Shown piece after piece: positions 14,719 through 21,767 of a stretch of DNA of 33,581 nt (position 1 is its first letter; each line of letters opens with the position of its first letter). The DNA is taken from assembly GCF_022842375.1 (NCBI RefSeq), contig NZ_JALHPR010000034.1, forward strand, positions 1 through 33,581. The letters are read 5' to 3'. Source of the DNA: Elioraea sp. Lineage in GTDB: Bacteria > Pseudomonadota > Alphaproteobacteria > Acetobacterales > Acetobacteraceae. The notes under the pieces were generated by a model. That model ran no database searches. It saw nothing but the letters and a program-made list of their open reading frames with translations, and was not told the origin of the DNA. The position numbers were made by a program, and so were the translations under genes.

Positions 14719-15413
14719 CCGGTCTCGCGCTCGTAGCGTGCGCGGGTCTCGGCGTTCGGCGGGTAGAGGCCCGGGAGCGCCAGGCCCTTCTCCACCTCGG
14801 CCATGATCCAGGTCTCGAGCTTCTCCGCGGCCGCGGCTTCATTCGTCACCTCGGCGAGGAGGGCGGCGGGGATCAGCACCGCGCCATCGTCATCGGCCAC
14901 CACCACGTCATCGGGGAACACGGCGACGCCGCCGCAGCCGACCGGCTCCTGCCAGTTGACGAAGGTGAGTGCCGCGACCGAAGGCGGGGCCGCCTCGCCG
15001 TTGCACCACACCGGCAACGTCGTGCCGCGCACGCCGGCGCCGTCGCGCACCGCGCCCTCGGTGATCAGCGCAGCGATCCCCTTCCTGGCCATGCGGGCGC
15101 AGAGGATGTCGCCGAAGATGCCGGCATCGGTGATGCCCTCGGTGCCGGCGACGACGACGCAGCCCTCCGGCATCGCCTCGATCGCGCCGCGGGTCGAGCG
15201 GGGGGACGACCAGCTCTCCGGCGTGGCGAGGTCCTCGCGGGCGGGGATGAAGCGGAGGGTGAAGGCCTGCCCGACGACGCGCGCCTGCCCGGTGCGCAGC
15301 GGGCGCGGCCCGCGCATCCAGGTCTTGCGGAGGCCCTTCTTGAGCAGGACCGTCGTCAGCGTCGCGGTGGTGACATGCGACAGCGTGTCGCGGATCTCGG
15401 CGGTGAGCGTCAT
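14715..15413 (-). CDS. RraA-like protein, probable HMG/CHA-type class II aldolase
   Basis: The product has 232 residues and belongs to the RraA/menG family, which includes 4-hydroxy-4-methyl-2-oxoglutarate (HMG) and 4-carboxy-4-hydroxy-2-oxoadipate aldolases as well as the RNase E inhibitor RraA. The metal and substrate residues known from the Pseudomonas HMG aldolase are kept and fall at the same numbers: Gly101-Asp102 in FGDILCARM and Arg123-Asp124 in GAVRDGAGV. That favours an enzyme over an RNase regulator. These aldolases split hydroxy-oxo-dicarboxylates to pyruvate plus a second oxoacid and can decarboxylate oxaloacetate. It starts the operon with dctQ and dctM, so its substrate or product is likely related to what the TRAP system imports. 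Confidence 0.85.
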   Translation of the reverse strand: MTLTAEIRDTLSHVTTATLTTVLLKKGLRKTWMRGPRPLRTGQARVVGQAFTLRFIPAREDLATPESWSSPRSTRGAIEAMPEGCVVVAGTEGITDAGIFGDILCARMARKGIAALITEGAVRDGAGVRGTTLPVWCNGEAAPPSVAALTFVNWQEPVGCGGVAVFPDDVVVADDDGAVLIPAALLAEVTNEAAAAEKLETWIMAEVEKGLALPGLYPPNAETRARYERETG

Positions 15414-15532
15414 CGGCGTTCGTCCCCTGGCGGCAACAGTGCGCGTGAGGGATCAGCACGTCGTGAGCCAGATGACAAGACGCGGAAGAGGCCGCCAAGG
15501 GGGTTGCCCTCACATCGTGACTGCCTGATGTG
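15414..15532. other. Intergenic region between divergent rraA-like and phosphatase genes
   Basis: This 119-base divergent gap contains GTGAGGG (15445-15451) and CCCTCAC (15507-15513), a 7-bp inverted pair 55 bases apart, and two near-identical 9-mers CACGTCGTG (15457) and CACATCGTG (15511). On the minus strand TTGTCA followed 17 bases later by TGATCC is a weak promoter candidate for the aldolase-TRAP operon. No strong element is evident for the phosphatase gene. Confidence 0.3.
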
Positions 15533-16180
15533 ATGCCGATGCTCACGCGCAGGCTGATCATTCCCTTGGCCGGCATTGCAGCCGTCTGGCCGCTGGCGAT
15601 CAGGCCAGCTGGCGCCCAGCGCCCCGATGGACCGGCGGTCGAGGGCGGCGCCAGCGCGCGCGAGGTCGATGCCGGGGACGTCTGGGAGGCACTGCGTCAA
15701 GGCCGCGCCGCCGCCGTGATGCGCCACGCCACCGCCCCGGGCGTCAGCGACCCTGCCGGCTACAGGCTCGATGACTGCGCCACGCAGCGGAACCTGTCGG
15801 ACGAAGGCAGGACCCAGGCGCGGGCCATCGGTGACGCGTTCCGCGCGCACGGCGTCACGGAGGCAACGGTGATGAGCAGCGCCTGGTGCCGCGCGCGCGA
15901 GACCGCGGAATTGCTTGGCCTCGGCGACGTGCGCCGCGAGCCGGCGCTCGACAGCTTCTTCAACGAGCGCATGGAGGGGCCGGCGCGCACCGCGGCCGTG
16001 CGGGCGCTCCTTGCAGCGTGGCGCGATGGCCCGCTTGTCTGCGTCACCCACCAGGTGAACATCACGAGCCTGACATCGCTCTTTCCGGCGCAGGGCGAAC
16101 TCATGGTCGTCGAGACCGGGGGCAGCGCAGAGGGTGTCGCCGGGCTCTCGCCGAGGGTGCTCGGCCGGATCCGCGTCTAG
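15533..16180 (+). CDS. Exported histidine phosphatase family protein
   Basis: The product has 215 residues with an N-terminal signal (TRRLIIPLAGIAAVWPLA, cleavage near AGA-QR), so it is likely periplasmic. The catalytic motif is MRHATAPG with Arg64 and nucleophile His65 (RHA in place of the common RHG). The second part shows QRNLSDEGRTQARAIG, Arg in SSAWCRARETA, and the second catalytic His173 in VTHQVNI. This pattern is shared with small exported phosphoglycerate-mutase-like phosphatases of unknown substrate. ATG 15533 or ATG 15539 is the start; no good ribosome site helps to choose. It is followed 85 bases later by uppP, which seems to have its own promoter. Confidence 0.87.
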   Translation: MPMLTRRLIIPLAGIAAVWPLAIRPAGAQRPDGPAVEGGASAREVDAGDVWEALRQGRAAAVMRHATAPGVSDPAGYRLDDCATQRNLSDEGRTQARAIGDAFRAHGVTEATVMSSAWCRARETAELLGLGDVRREPALDSFFNERMEGPARTAAVRALLAAWRDGPLVCVTHQVNITSLTSLFPAQGELMVVETGGSAEGVAGLSPRVLGRIRV

Positions 16181-16201
16181 GTCGGCATCAGGCGGTCGCG
16201 C

Positions 16202-16229
16202 GTGACAGGGCTGCGCGCGGCTGCTACCT
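16202..16229 (+). promoter_or_regulatory. Predicted uppP promoter
   Basis: GTGACA (16202-16207) and CTACCT (16224-16229) are spaced by 16 bases in the gap before uppP. The -10 box is identical to that of the candidate promoter at 24450 and near-identical to that at 4322. The predicted transcript would have a leader of about 30 bases. Confidence 0.45.
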
Positions 16230-16265
16230 CCGCGTGCCGCCTCTCCTTCCAGGACCCCCACGACG

Positions 16266-17081
16266 ATGGACCTTCCGCCGATCCTCTCGGCCCTTCTCCT
16301 CGGCATCGTCGAGGGGCTGACGGAGTTTCTGCCGGTCTCCTCGACCGGGCACCTGATCCTCGTGATCGACCTGCTCGGGTTCGCCGCCCCGCCGGGGCGG
16401 ACCTTCGAGATCGTGATCCAGCTCGGCGCCGTGCTCGCGGTGATGCTGATCTACGCGAAGAAGCTGTTCGGCATCGCCTTCGGCCTGTTCGCCGCCGGAA
16501 GCGAGGGGCGCGAGGCGCGCGCCTATACCACCAACATCCTGCTCGCCTTCGCCCCGGCCATGGTGCTGGGGGCGACGCTGCACGGCGTGATCACCGAACG
16601 GCTGTTCAATCCCTGGGTCGTCTCCGTGGCACTGATCGTGGGCGGCATCGCGATCATCCTGATCGAGAAGTTTCGGCCCGAGCCCCGCATCAACAGCGTT
16701 GCCGAGATCGGCTGGGGAGCGGCGCTGATGATCGGCTTCGCCCAGGCGCTGGCGATGATCCCCGGTACCTCGCGCTCGGGGGCGACGATCATCGGCGCGC
16801 TGCTCGTCGGCGTCGCCCGGCCGGCGGCGGCGGAGTTCAGCTTCGTGCTGGCCATCCCCACCATGCTCGCCGCGACCACCTACTCCCTCTACAAGACGTG
16901 GGGTGAGCTGTCGTTCGACGGCATGACGCTGATCGCGGTTGGCTTCGCCTCGGCGTTCGTGGTTGCGCTCATCGTGGTGCGCGCGGTGCTGGCCGTGATC
17001 GGGCGGATCGGCTTCACGCCCTTCGGCTACTACCGCATCGTGGTCGGCCTCGTGATGCTCGGCGTTCTCTCGCAGCGCTGA
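16266..17081 (+). CDS. uppP: Undecaprenyl-diphosphatase
   Basis: The enzyme dephosphorylates undecaprenyl diphosphate on the periplasmic side of the inner membrane, regenerating the lipid carrier for peptidoglycan and polysaccharide synthesis; its loss or overexpression alters bacitracin sensitivity, hence the older name bacA. The 271-residue product has about eight membrane segments. The N-terminal motif GIVEGLTEFLPVSSTGHL contains Glu16, Glu20, Ser26 and His29, corresponding to the E. coli Glu17, Glu21, Ser27 and His30. The second motif PGTSRSG carries Arg170, matching E. coli Arg174. ATG 16266 follows a weak pyrimidine-rich leader. It converges on the acetoacetyl-CoA synthetase gene with 13 bases between the stops. 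Confidence 0.97.
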   Translation: MDLPPILSALLLGIVEGLTEFLPVSSTGHLILVIDLLGFAAPPGRTFEIVIQLGAVLAVMLIYAKKLFGIAFGLFAAGSEGREARAYTTNILLAFAPAMVLGATLHGVITERLFNPWVVSVALIVGGIAIILIEKFRPEPRINSVAEIGWGAALMIGFAQALAMIPGTSRSGATIIGALLVGVARPAAAEFSFVLAIPTMLAATTYSLYKTWGELSFDGMTLIAVGFASAFVVALIVVRAVLAVIGRIGFTPFGYYRIVVGLVMLGVLSQR

Positions 17082-17083
17082 GA

Positions 17084-17103
17084 GCGGGCGCTGATCAGCC
17101 CGC
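17084..17103. terminator. Hairpin between convergent uppP and aacS
   Basis: GCGGGC (17084-17089) pairs with GCCCGC (17098-17103) around an 8-base loop that itself contains the palindrome TGATCA. It sits between the two convergent stops and includes the stop codon of the minus-strand gene. There is no T-tract, so it is only a weak bidirectional terminator candidate. Confidence 0.35.
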
Positions 17104-19065
17104 CAGCTCGGCCAGGTCCTTGTAGAGGGCCAGCGCCTCCGGGTTAGCCAGCGCCTCGGCGTTCTTCACCGCGCGCCCGTGCACGACGTCGCGCACCGCA
17201 AGCTCGGTGATCTTGCCTGACCGCGTGCGCGGGATGTCGGTCACGGCGAGGATCTTCGCCGGCACGTGCCGCGGCGAGGCGTTCTCGCGGATCACCTTCC
17301 TGATGCGGTCCTTCAGCGCCTGGTCGAGCGCCACACCCTCCCGCATGCGCACGAACAGCACCACCCGCACGTCGTTGTCCCAGTCCTGGCCGATCACCAG
17401 CGCCTCCTGGATCTCGGGCAGCGTCTCGACCTGGCGGTAGATCTCGGCGGTGCCGATGCGCACGCCGCCGGGGTTCAGCACGGCGTCGGACCGGCCGGTG
17501 ATGACGAGGCCCGCCGTGCCGTCGTCGTGCGCGATGAGCTCGCACCAGTCGCCATGGTGCCACATGCCGGGGAAGCGCTCGAAATACGCCGCGCGGTAGC
17601 GGGCGCCGTCAGGGTCGGCCCAGAACATCACCGGCATCGACGGGAAAGGCTTGCGGCAGACGAGCTCTCCCTTCTCGCCACGGACCGGGGCGCCCGCCTC
17701 GTCTGCCACGTCGACGGCGCAGCCGAGCGCGCGCGTGGAAAGCTCGCCACGCCGCACGGGGCCTTCGGGGTTGCCGAGCGCGAAGCAGCCGGCGATGTCG
17801 GTGCCCCCCGAGATCGAGGCGAGGCAGATGTCGGGCTTGATGTCGCGGTAGACGAAGTCGAAGCTCTCGGGCGCCAGCGGGCTGCCGGTGGAGAGCATCG
17901 CGCGGACGGTGGCGAGGCTGTGCGTCTGCCGCGGCTTGAGCCCGGATTTCGCAACGCCATCGATATATTTTGCTGACGTTCCGAAGATCGTCATCCCCTC
18001 GGCGTCGGCGAGGTCGAACAAGGCGGCGGGAGAGGGAAAGAAGGGGTTGCCGTCATAGAGCAGCAGCGTCGCCCCGGTCATGAGCCCCGAGACCTGCCAG
18101 TTCCACATCATCCACCCCAGCGTGGTGAAGTAGAACAGCCTGTCGTCGGGCTTCAGGTCGGTGTGCAGGATATGCTCGCACGCGTGCTTGAGCAGCACGC
18201 CGCCCGCGCCGTGGACGATGCATTTCGGCTTCCCGGTCGTTCCGGATGAGTAAAGGATATACAGCGGGTGATCGAACGGCAGCCGCGTGAAGGCGAGCGG
18301 CGTGGCGCGGTGGGGCGCCGTCCACGCCTCCCACGACACGGCCTTGGGCAGGGCAAGCGCCTCGGCATCGTCGATGAACGGAACGATCACCAGCGTCTCG
18401 ACCGAGGGCAGCCCCGCCATCACCTCGGCGATCTTGGCCGCGTTGCGGAACACCTTCCCGCCGTAGCGATACCCGTCGGCGGCGACCAGCACGCGCGGTT
18501 CGATCTGCCCGAACCGGTCGAGCACGCCGGCCGCCCCGAAATCGGGCGAGCAGGAGGTGAAGGTTCCCCCCGCCGCGTTGGTGCCGAGGAGGGCAGCGAC
18601 GCCATGGGGGATGTTCGGCAGGTAGGCCGCCACGCGATCGCCGACGCCGAGGCCCATGGCGCTGAGCGCACCGGCGACGCCCGCCACCTCGGCACGGAGG
18701 GCATCGCGGCTCCAGGCGATGCGGCGGCGGTCTTCCCCGGTGAAGACGATCGCCTCCTTGGGCCCGGAGTGGCGCAGCAGCGTCTCGGCGTAGCAGAGGC
18801 TGGCGTCGGGGAAGAACCGGGCGCCCGGCATGGCCGTCGGGTTCTCGAGGGTGCGTGCCCCCTTGCCGCCCACGACCCCGGCGAAGTCCCACATGGCTGA
18901 CCAGAACCCGCCAAGGTCCTCGACCGACCAGGCCCAGAGCGCGGGATAGTCGGCGAGCGTGATGCCGCGCGACCCGAGCCAGAGCCGGAACGCGGCCAGG
19001 TTGGTCGCGGCTACCCCTGTCGCATCAGGCTGCCACAGGATCTCGCTCATCTGGCTCGCACTCAT
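17095..19065 (-). CDS. Acetoacetate--CoA ligase (acetoacetyl-CoA synthetase)
   Basis: The product has 656 residues when started at ATG 19065, which follows GGGGGGAATGGA; the upstream ATGs at 19173 and 19104 lack such a site. It is a member of the ANL adenylating superfamily. The P-loop is YSSGTTGKPKCIVHG at about residue 270, followed by the TTLGWMMWNWQVSGL region, SGGTDIAGCF, the hinge GRSDAVLNPGGVRIGTAEIY and the C-terminal catalytic Lys in PRTRSGKITELAVRD (about residue 615). The N-terminal ILWQPD and FAGVVGGKGARTLEN segments distinguish acetoacetyl-CoA synthetases from acetyl-CoA synthetases. It activates acetoacetate with ATP and CoA, feeding ketone bodies or PHB-derived carbon into acetoacetyl-CoA. 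The neighbour genes give no operon partner. Confidence 0.93.
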   Translation of the reverse strand: MSASQMSEILWQPDATGVAATNLAAFRLWLGSRGITLADYPALWAWSVEDLGGFWSAMWDFAGVVGGKGARTLENPTAMPGARFFPDASLCYAETLLRHSGPKEAIVFTGEDRRRIAWSRDALRAEVAGVAGALSAMGLGVGDRVAAYLPNIPHGVAALLGTNAAGGTFTSCSPDFGAAGVLDRFGQIEPRVLVAADGYRYGGKVFRNAAKIAEVMAGLPSVETLVIVPFIDDAEALALPKAVSWEAWTAPHRATPLAFTRLPFDHPLYILYSSGTTGKPKCIVHGAGGVLLKHACEHILHTDLKPDDRLFYFTTLGWMMWNWQVSGLMTGATLLLYDGNPFFPSPAALFDLADAEGMTIFGTSAKYIDGVAKSGLKPRQTHSLATVRAMLSTGSPLAPESFDFVYRDIKPDICLASISGGTDIAGCFALGNPEGPVRRGELSTRALGCAVDVADEAGAPVRGEKGELVCRKPFPSMPVMFWADPDGARYRAAYFERFPGMWHHGDWCELIAHDDGTAGLVITGRSDAVLNPGGVRIGTAEIYRQVETLPEIQEALVIGQDWDNDVRVVLFVRMREGVALDQALKDRIRKVIRENASPRHVPAKILAVTDIPRTRSGKITELAVRDVVHGRAVKNAEALANPEALALYKDLAELAG

Positions 19066-19173
19066 TCCATTCCCCCCGGGGTCCGCCCTGGTCTTCCTTG
19101 CCATGACGGCGGGCAAAGTGTCCTGCGCCGGAGGGCGGGGTGGCAAGCGGCGAGGAGCGTTCAGGGAGGGCAC

Positions 19174-19202
19174 TTGCGGCGCCGGGCGGCAGTGGGTAGA
19201 AG
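19174..19202 (+). promoter_or_regulatory. Predicted tRNA-Ala promoter
   Basis: TTGCGG (19174-19179) and TAGAAG (19197-19202) are spaced by exactly 17 bases, upstream of the tRNA. Transcription would start near 19210 and give a precursor 5' leader of about 35 bases that contains the hairpin at 19218-19233. Confidence 0.45.
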
Positions 19203-19217
19203 GCGCCCTTCCTGACA

Positions 19218-19233
19218 GCAGGCTTCGGCCTGC
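19218..19233 (+). other. UUCG-tetraloop hairpin in the tRNA leader
   Basis: GCAGGC, loop TTCG, GCCTGC form a perfect 6-bp stem capped by the very stable UUCG tetraloop. It ends 11 bases before the mature 5' end of tRNA-Ala. If transcribed it would be part of the pre-tRNA leader, where it could insulate the tRNA fold or influence RNase P processing. It could equally be the tail of an older terminator. Confidence 0.5.
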
Positions 19234-19244
19234 GATCGGCGTGT

Positions 19245-19320
19245 GGGGCCGTAGCTCAGTTGGGAGAGCGCGTGAATGGCATTCACGAGGTCAGGGGTTC
19301 GATTCCCCTCGGCTCCACCA
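19245..19320 (+). tRNA. tRNA-Ala, anticodon GGC
   Basis: The 76 bases fold as a complete cloverleaf: 7-bp acceptor stem (GGGGCCG with CGGCTCC, one G-U pair), D arm GCTC/GAGC, anticodon stem CGTGA/TCACG with loop ATGGCAT and anticodon GGC at 19278-19280, variable loop AGGTC, and T arm AGGGG/CCCCT with loop TTCGATT. The terminal CCA is encoded. It reads GCC and GCU alanine codons, GCC being very common in this genome. On the opposite strand the last 38 bases (19283-19320) are also the 3' end of a pseudouridine-synthase gene. No T-tract terminator follows. Confidence 0.97.
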
Positions 19321-20008
19321 TCCCGTCCCAGCCGCAGGCCGCGAGTGCCGCGCGCATGTGCCCGGGCACCGGCGCAGTGGCGGTGACGGCCTCGCGCCCG
19401 TCCCAGCCTGGAACGACGATCGACCGCGCCAGCAGCTGCAATCCCCCTGCCTCAGCCCGCCCGTACAGGGGGTCGCCCAGGATCGGCCAGCCGGCATCGG
19501 CGGCGTGGACGCGAAGCTGGTGCGTCCGCCCCGTCCGCGGCGAAAGGCTGAGCCACGCATGCCCAGCCCCGCGGCCGAGCACGCGCCATTCCGTCACGGC
19601 CATCTGGCCTTCCGGGTCGACCCGCATGCGCCAGCCGCCGGCCCCTGACCTGTCTTTGGGCGTGCTCAGCTTGGCGAGCGGCGCATCGATCAGCCCCGCA
19701 TCCGCTTCCGGCGCGCCGGCCACCACGGCCCAGTAGGTCTTCGCCACGCGACCCTCGGCGAAGGCGCGACCGAGGGCGGCAAGCGCCGGCTTGGTGCGGC
19801 CGAGGACGAGGCAGCCCGCCGTGTCGGCGTCGAGCCGGTGCGCGGGCTGCGGCAGGTGGCGCTTGCCGAAGCGCAGCGCCTCGAGCCAATCCTCGACCGA
19901 GGCACGCGCGCGCGGGCCGCGATGAGCAGGCAGACCCGCCGGCTTGTCGAGCACCAGCACCGCCTCGTCACGGTAGAGGATCGTTGGCTCAGGCAGCAGC
20001 GCGCGCAT
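19283..20008 (-). CDS. RluA-family 23S rRNA/tRNA pseudouridine synthase-like protein
   Basis: The product has 241 residues. The family motif is AHRLDADTAGCLVLG, with the catalytic Asp in HRLD, and the following elements are AKTYWAVV, LSLSPRTGRTHQLRVH and GWPILGDPLYG, all typical of RluA/RluC/RluD-type catalytic domains that isomerise uridine in rRNA or tRNA. No S4 RNA-binding domain is present, as in RluA itself. The start overlaps the end of the GMC oxidoreductase gene by 20 bases, so it is read behind it. The last 13 codons (MVEPRGIEPLTS, stop) are the antisense of tRNA-Ala: the natural end of the protein appears to have been lost or shifted, and translation stops only inside the tRNA. The core domain is intact. 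Confidence 0.9.
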   Translation of the reverse strand: MRALLPEPTILYRDEAVLVLDKPAGLPAHRGPRARASVEDWLEALRFGKRHLPQPAHRLDADTAGCLVLGRTKPALAALGRAFAEGRVAKTYWAVVAGAPEADAGLIDAPLAKLSTPKDRSGAGGWRMRVDPEGQMAVTEWRVLGRGAGHAWLSLSPRTGRTHQLRVHAADAGWPILGDPLYGRAEAGGLQLLARSIVVPGWDGREAVTATAPVPGHMRAALAACGWDGMVEPRGIEPLTS

Positions 20009-21629
20009 CCTCGAGGATCATGTCCGACGCCTTCTCCCCGATCATGATCGCCGCCGCATTGGTGTTGCCCGAGACGAGGGAGGGCATGATCGCGCAATCG
20101 GCGACGCGAAGGCCGCTCACCGCCTTCACCCTAAGCCGCTCATCCACCACCGCGCGCGGGTCGCTGCCCATGCGGCAGGTGCTGGTGGGGTGATAGACCG
20201 TGCTCGCCTTGTTGCGGATGTGCTCCATCAGCGCATCGTCGGTCACCGCCCCTGGCCCGGGCTCGACCTCCGCCGCGACATAGGGCGCGAGCGGCGGGGC
20301 ATGCATGATCGCGCGCAGCTTCTTGAGCCCGGCGAGCATGGTGGCGCGGTCATTCTCCGCCGTCAGGTAGTTCATGCGGATCTCGGGCCGCGCCGATGGG
20401 TCGGACGCGGTGATGCGCACGGTGCCCCGGCTTTCTGGGCGCAACTGGCACACATGCGCCATGAAGCCTGGGAACGGGTGCAGGTTCTCGCCCATCTTGT
20501 CGGTGCTGAAGGGGATGAAATGCACCTGCACGTCGGGGCTCGCCAGCCGCGGATCGGTGCGGAAGAAGGCGCCCGCGTGCCCCGCCGCGATCGTCAGCCA
20601 CCCTGACCGCGTGAACAGCCATTCGAGGCCGAGCCTCGCCTTGCCGACCATGCTCGTCGTCATGTCGTTCAGCGTGATCGGCCTGGTGCAGCGGATGACG
20701 CAGCGGCTCTGCAGGTGGTCCTGCAGGTCGGCGCCGACGCCGGGGATGTCGCGGATCACCGGGATGCCGTGTGCGGCGAGCAGCTCGGCCGGGCCGAGGC
20801 CTGAGCGCTGCATGATCGTCGGGCTGCCATAGGCGCCGGCCGAGAGGATGATCTCGCGCCTTGCATGGACGATCTTCTCCACCCCGCCTTGCCGGAACAG
20901 CACGCCCGTGGCGCGCCCCTCCGTCACCACCAGCCTGTCGGTCAACGCCTCGGTGATAACGGTGAGGTTCTGCCGCTTCCGCGCCGGGCGAAGATAGGCA
21001 ACGGCGGCGGAGCAGCGGCGGCCGTTGCGGGACGTGGTCTGGAAATACCCGACCCCTTCCTGCGCGACGCCGTTGAAGTCGCGCGTGCGCGGCAGCCCCT
21101 CATGCACGGCAGAGGCGATGAAGGCTTCCGTCAGCTCATGCGTATGCGGGTCGGAGACGCCGAGGGGGCCATCGCTGCCATGCTGGTCATCGGCGCCGCG
21201 GACATTGCCCTCGGCCCGGCGGAAATAGGGAAGCACATCGTCGGCCGACCAGCCGGCATTGCCGAGTTGCCGCCAATGGTCGAAATCCTCCCGCTGCCCG
21301 CGGATGTAGACGAGGCCGTTGATCGAGGAGGAACCGCCCAGCACCTTGCCGCGCGGCTGGTAGACCTGCCGGCCGTTCAGCTCCTTCTCGGGCGCCGTCT
21401 CGAACATCCAGTTGACGCGGGGGCGGCGGAACAGCTTGGCGTAGCCAAGGGGGATGTGGATCCACCAATCCCGGTCCTCCGGCCCCGCCTCGAGAACGGC
21501 GACGCTGTGGCGCCCATCGGCCGACAGCCGGTTGGCGAGCACGCAGCCGGCGCTGCCCGCGCCCACGATCACGAAATCGAATGTTCCGGCGTCACTGGCA
21601 TTGGCATCCTTGGCCGTGGCGTCCTGCAT
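19989..21629 (-). CDS. GMC-family FAD-dependent oxidoreductase (choline/alcohol dehydrogenase-like)
   Basis: The product has 546 residues, started at ATG 21629 behind a strong AGGAGGG site 13 bases upstream. The open frame continues far upstream, but that part is antisense to another gene. FAD-binding sequence VIVGAGSAGCVLANRLS (Gly23-Gly28) starts the enzyme; GKVLGGSSSINGLVYIRG and the LSAGAYGSPTIMQRSG region are the two GMC signatures. The C-terminal part has the catalytic His in YHPTSTCRMG and Asn in GNTNAAAIMIGEKASDMI. Members oxidise choline, alcohols or polyethylene glycol. There is no betaine-aldehyde dehydrogenase or betI nearby, so choline is not favoured. It is divergent from a TPP enzyme gene and overlaps the RluA-like gene at its end. 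Confidence 0.93.
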   Translation of the reverse strand: MQDATAKDANASDAGTFDFVIVGAGSAGCVLANRLSADGRHSVAVLEAGPEDRDWWIHIPLGYAKLFRRPRVNWMFETAPEKELNGRQVYQPRGKVLGGSSSINGLVYIRGQREDFDHWRQLGNAGWSADDVLPYFRRAEGNVRGADDQHGSDGPLGVSDPHTHELTEAFIASAVHEGLPRTRDFNGVAQEGVGYFQTTSRNGRRCSAAVAYLRPARKRQNLTVITEALTDRLVVTEGRATGVLFRQGGVEKIVHARREIILSAGAYGSPTIMQRSGLGPAELLAAHGIPVIRDIPGVGADLQDHLQSRCVIRCTRPITLNDMTTSMVGKARLGLEWLFTRSGWLTIAAGHAGAFFRTDPRLASPDVQVHFIPFSTDKMGENLHPFPGFMAHVCQLRPESRGTVRITASDPSARPEIRMNYLTAENDRATMLAGLKKLRAIMHAPPLAPYVAAEVEPGPGAVTDDALMEHIRNKASTVYHPTSTCRMGSDPRAVVDERLRVKAVSGLRVADCAIMPSLVSGNTNAAAIMIGEKASDMILEDARAAA

Positions 21630-21767
21630 GGCGCTGTCGTTCCCTCCTGGCGCTCGGCCCCGCGACACGGCAGGCCCCCCGTGGCCGGCATTGCGCCACA
21701 GTGCTAAGCCTCGCGCCAGAGCATCGGGACGAACCAAACCGCCACAGACCGGGAGGACCAGAACGCC
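21630..21767. other. Divergent intergenic region, GMC oxidoreductase and TPP enzyme
   Basis: The 138 bases hold the start regions of both genes. On the minus strand AGGAGGG serves the GMC gene; on the plus strand CGGGAGGACCAG serves the TPP gene. A CTAAGC hexamer at about 21703 could be a -10 box for the plus strand, but no convincing -35 is 16-18 bases upstream. No dyad longer than 6 bp was noticed. Confidence 0.3.

Noticed and set aside
12997-14736. Long open frame of 579 codons antisense to the TRAP permease genes
   Set aside because: Its product is a low-complexity mix of Arg, Glu, Gln, His and Asp without any domain, as expected from reading a hydrophobic membrane protein backwards at high GC; dctM and dctQ are certain on the other strand.
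19245-19320. tRNA-Ala as a prophage or island attachment site
   Set aside because: No integrase, no direct repeat of the tRNA 3' end elsewhere in the window, and no change in composition or gene type downstream.
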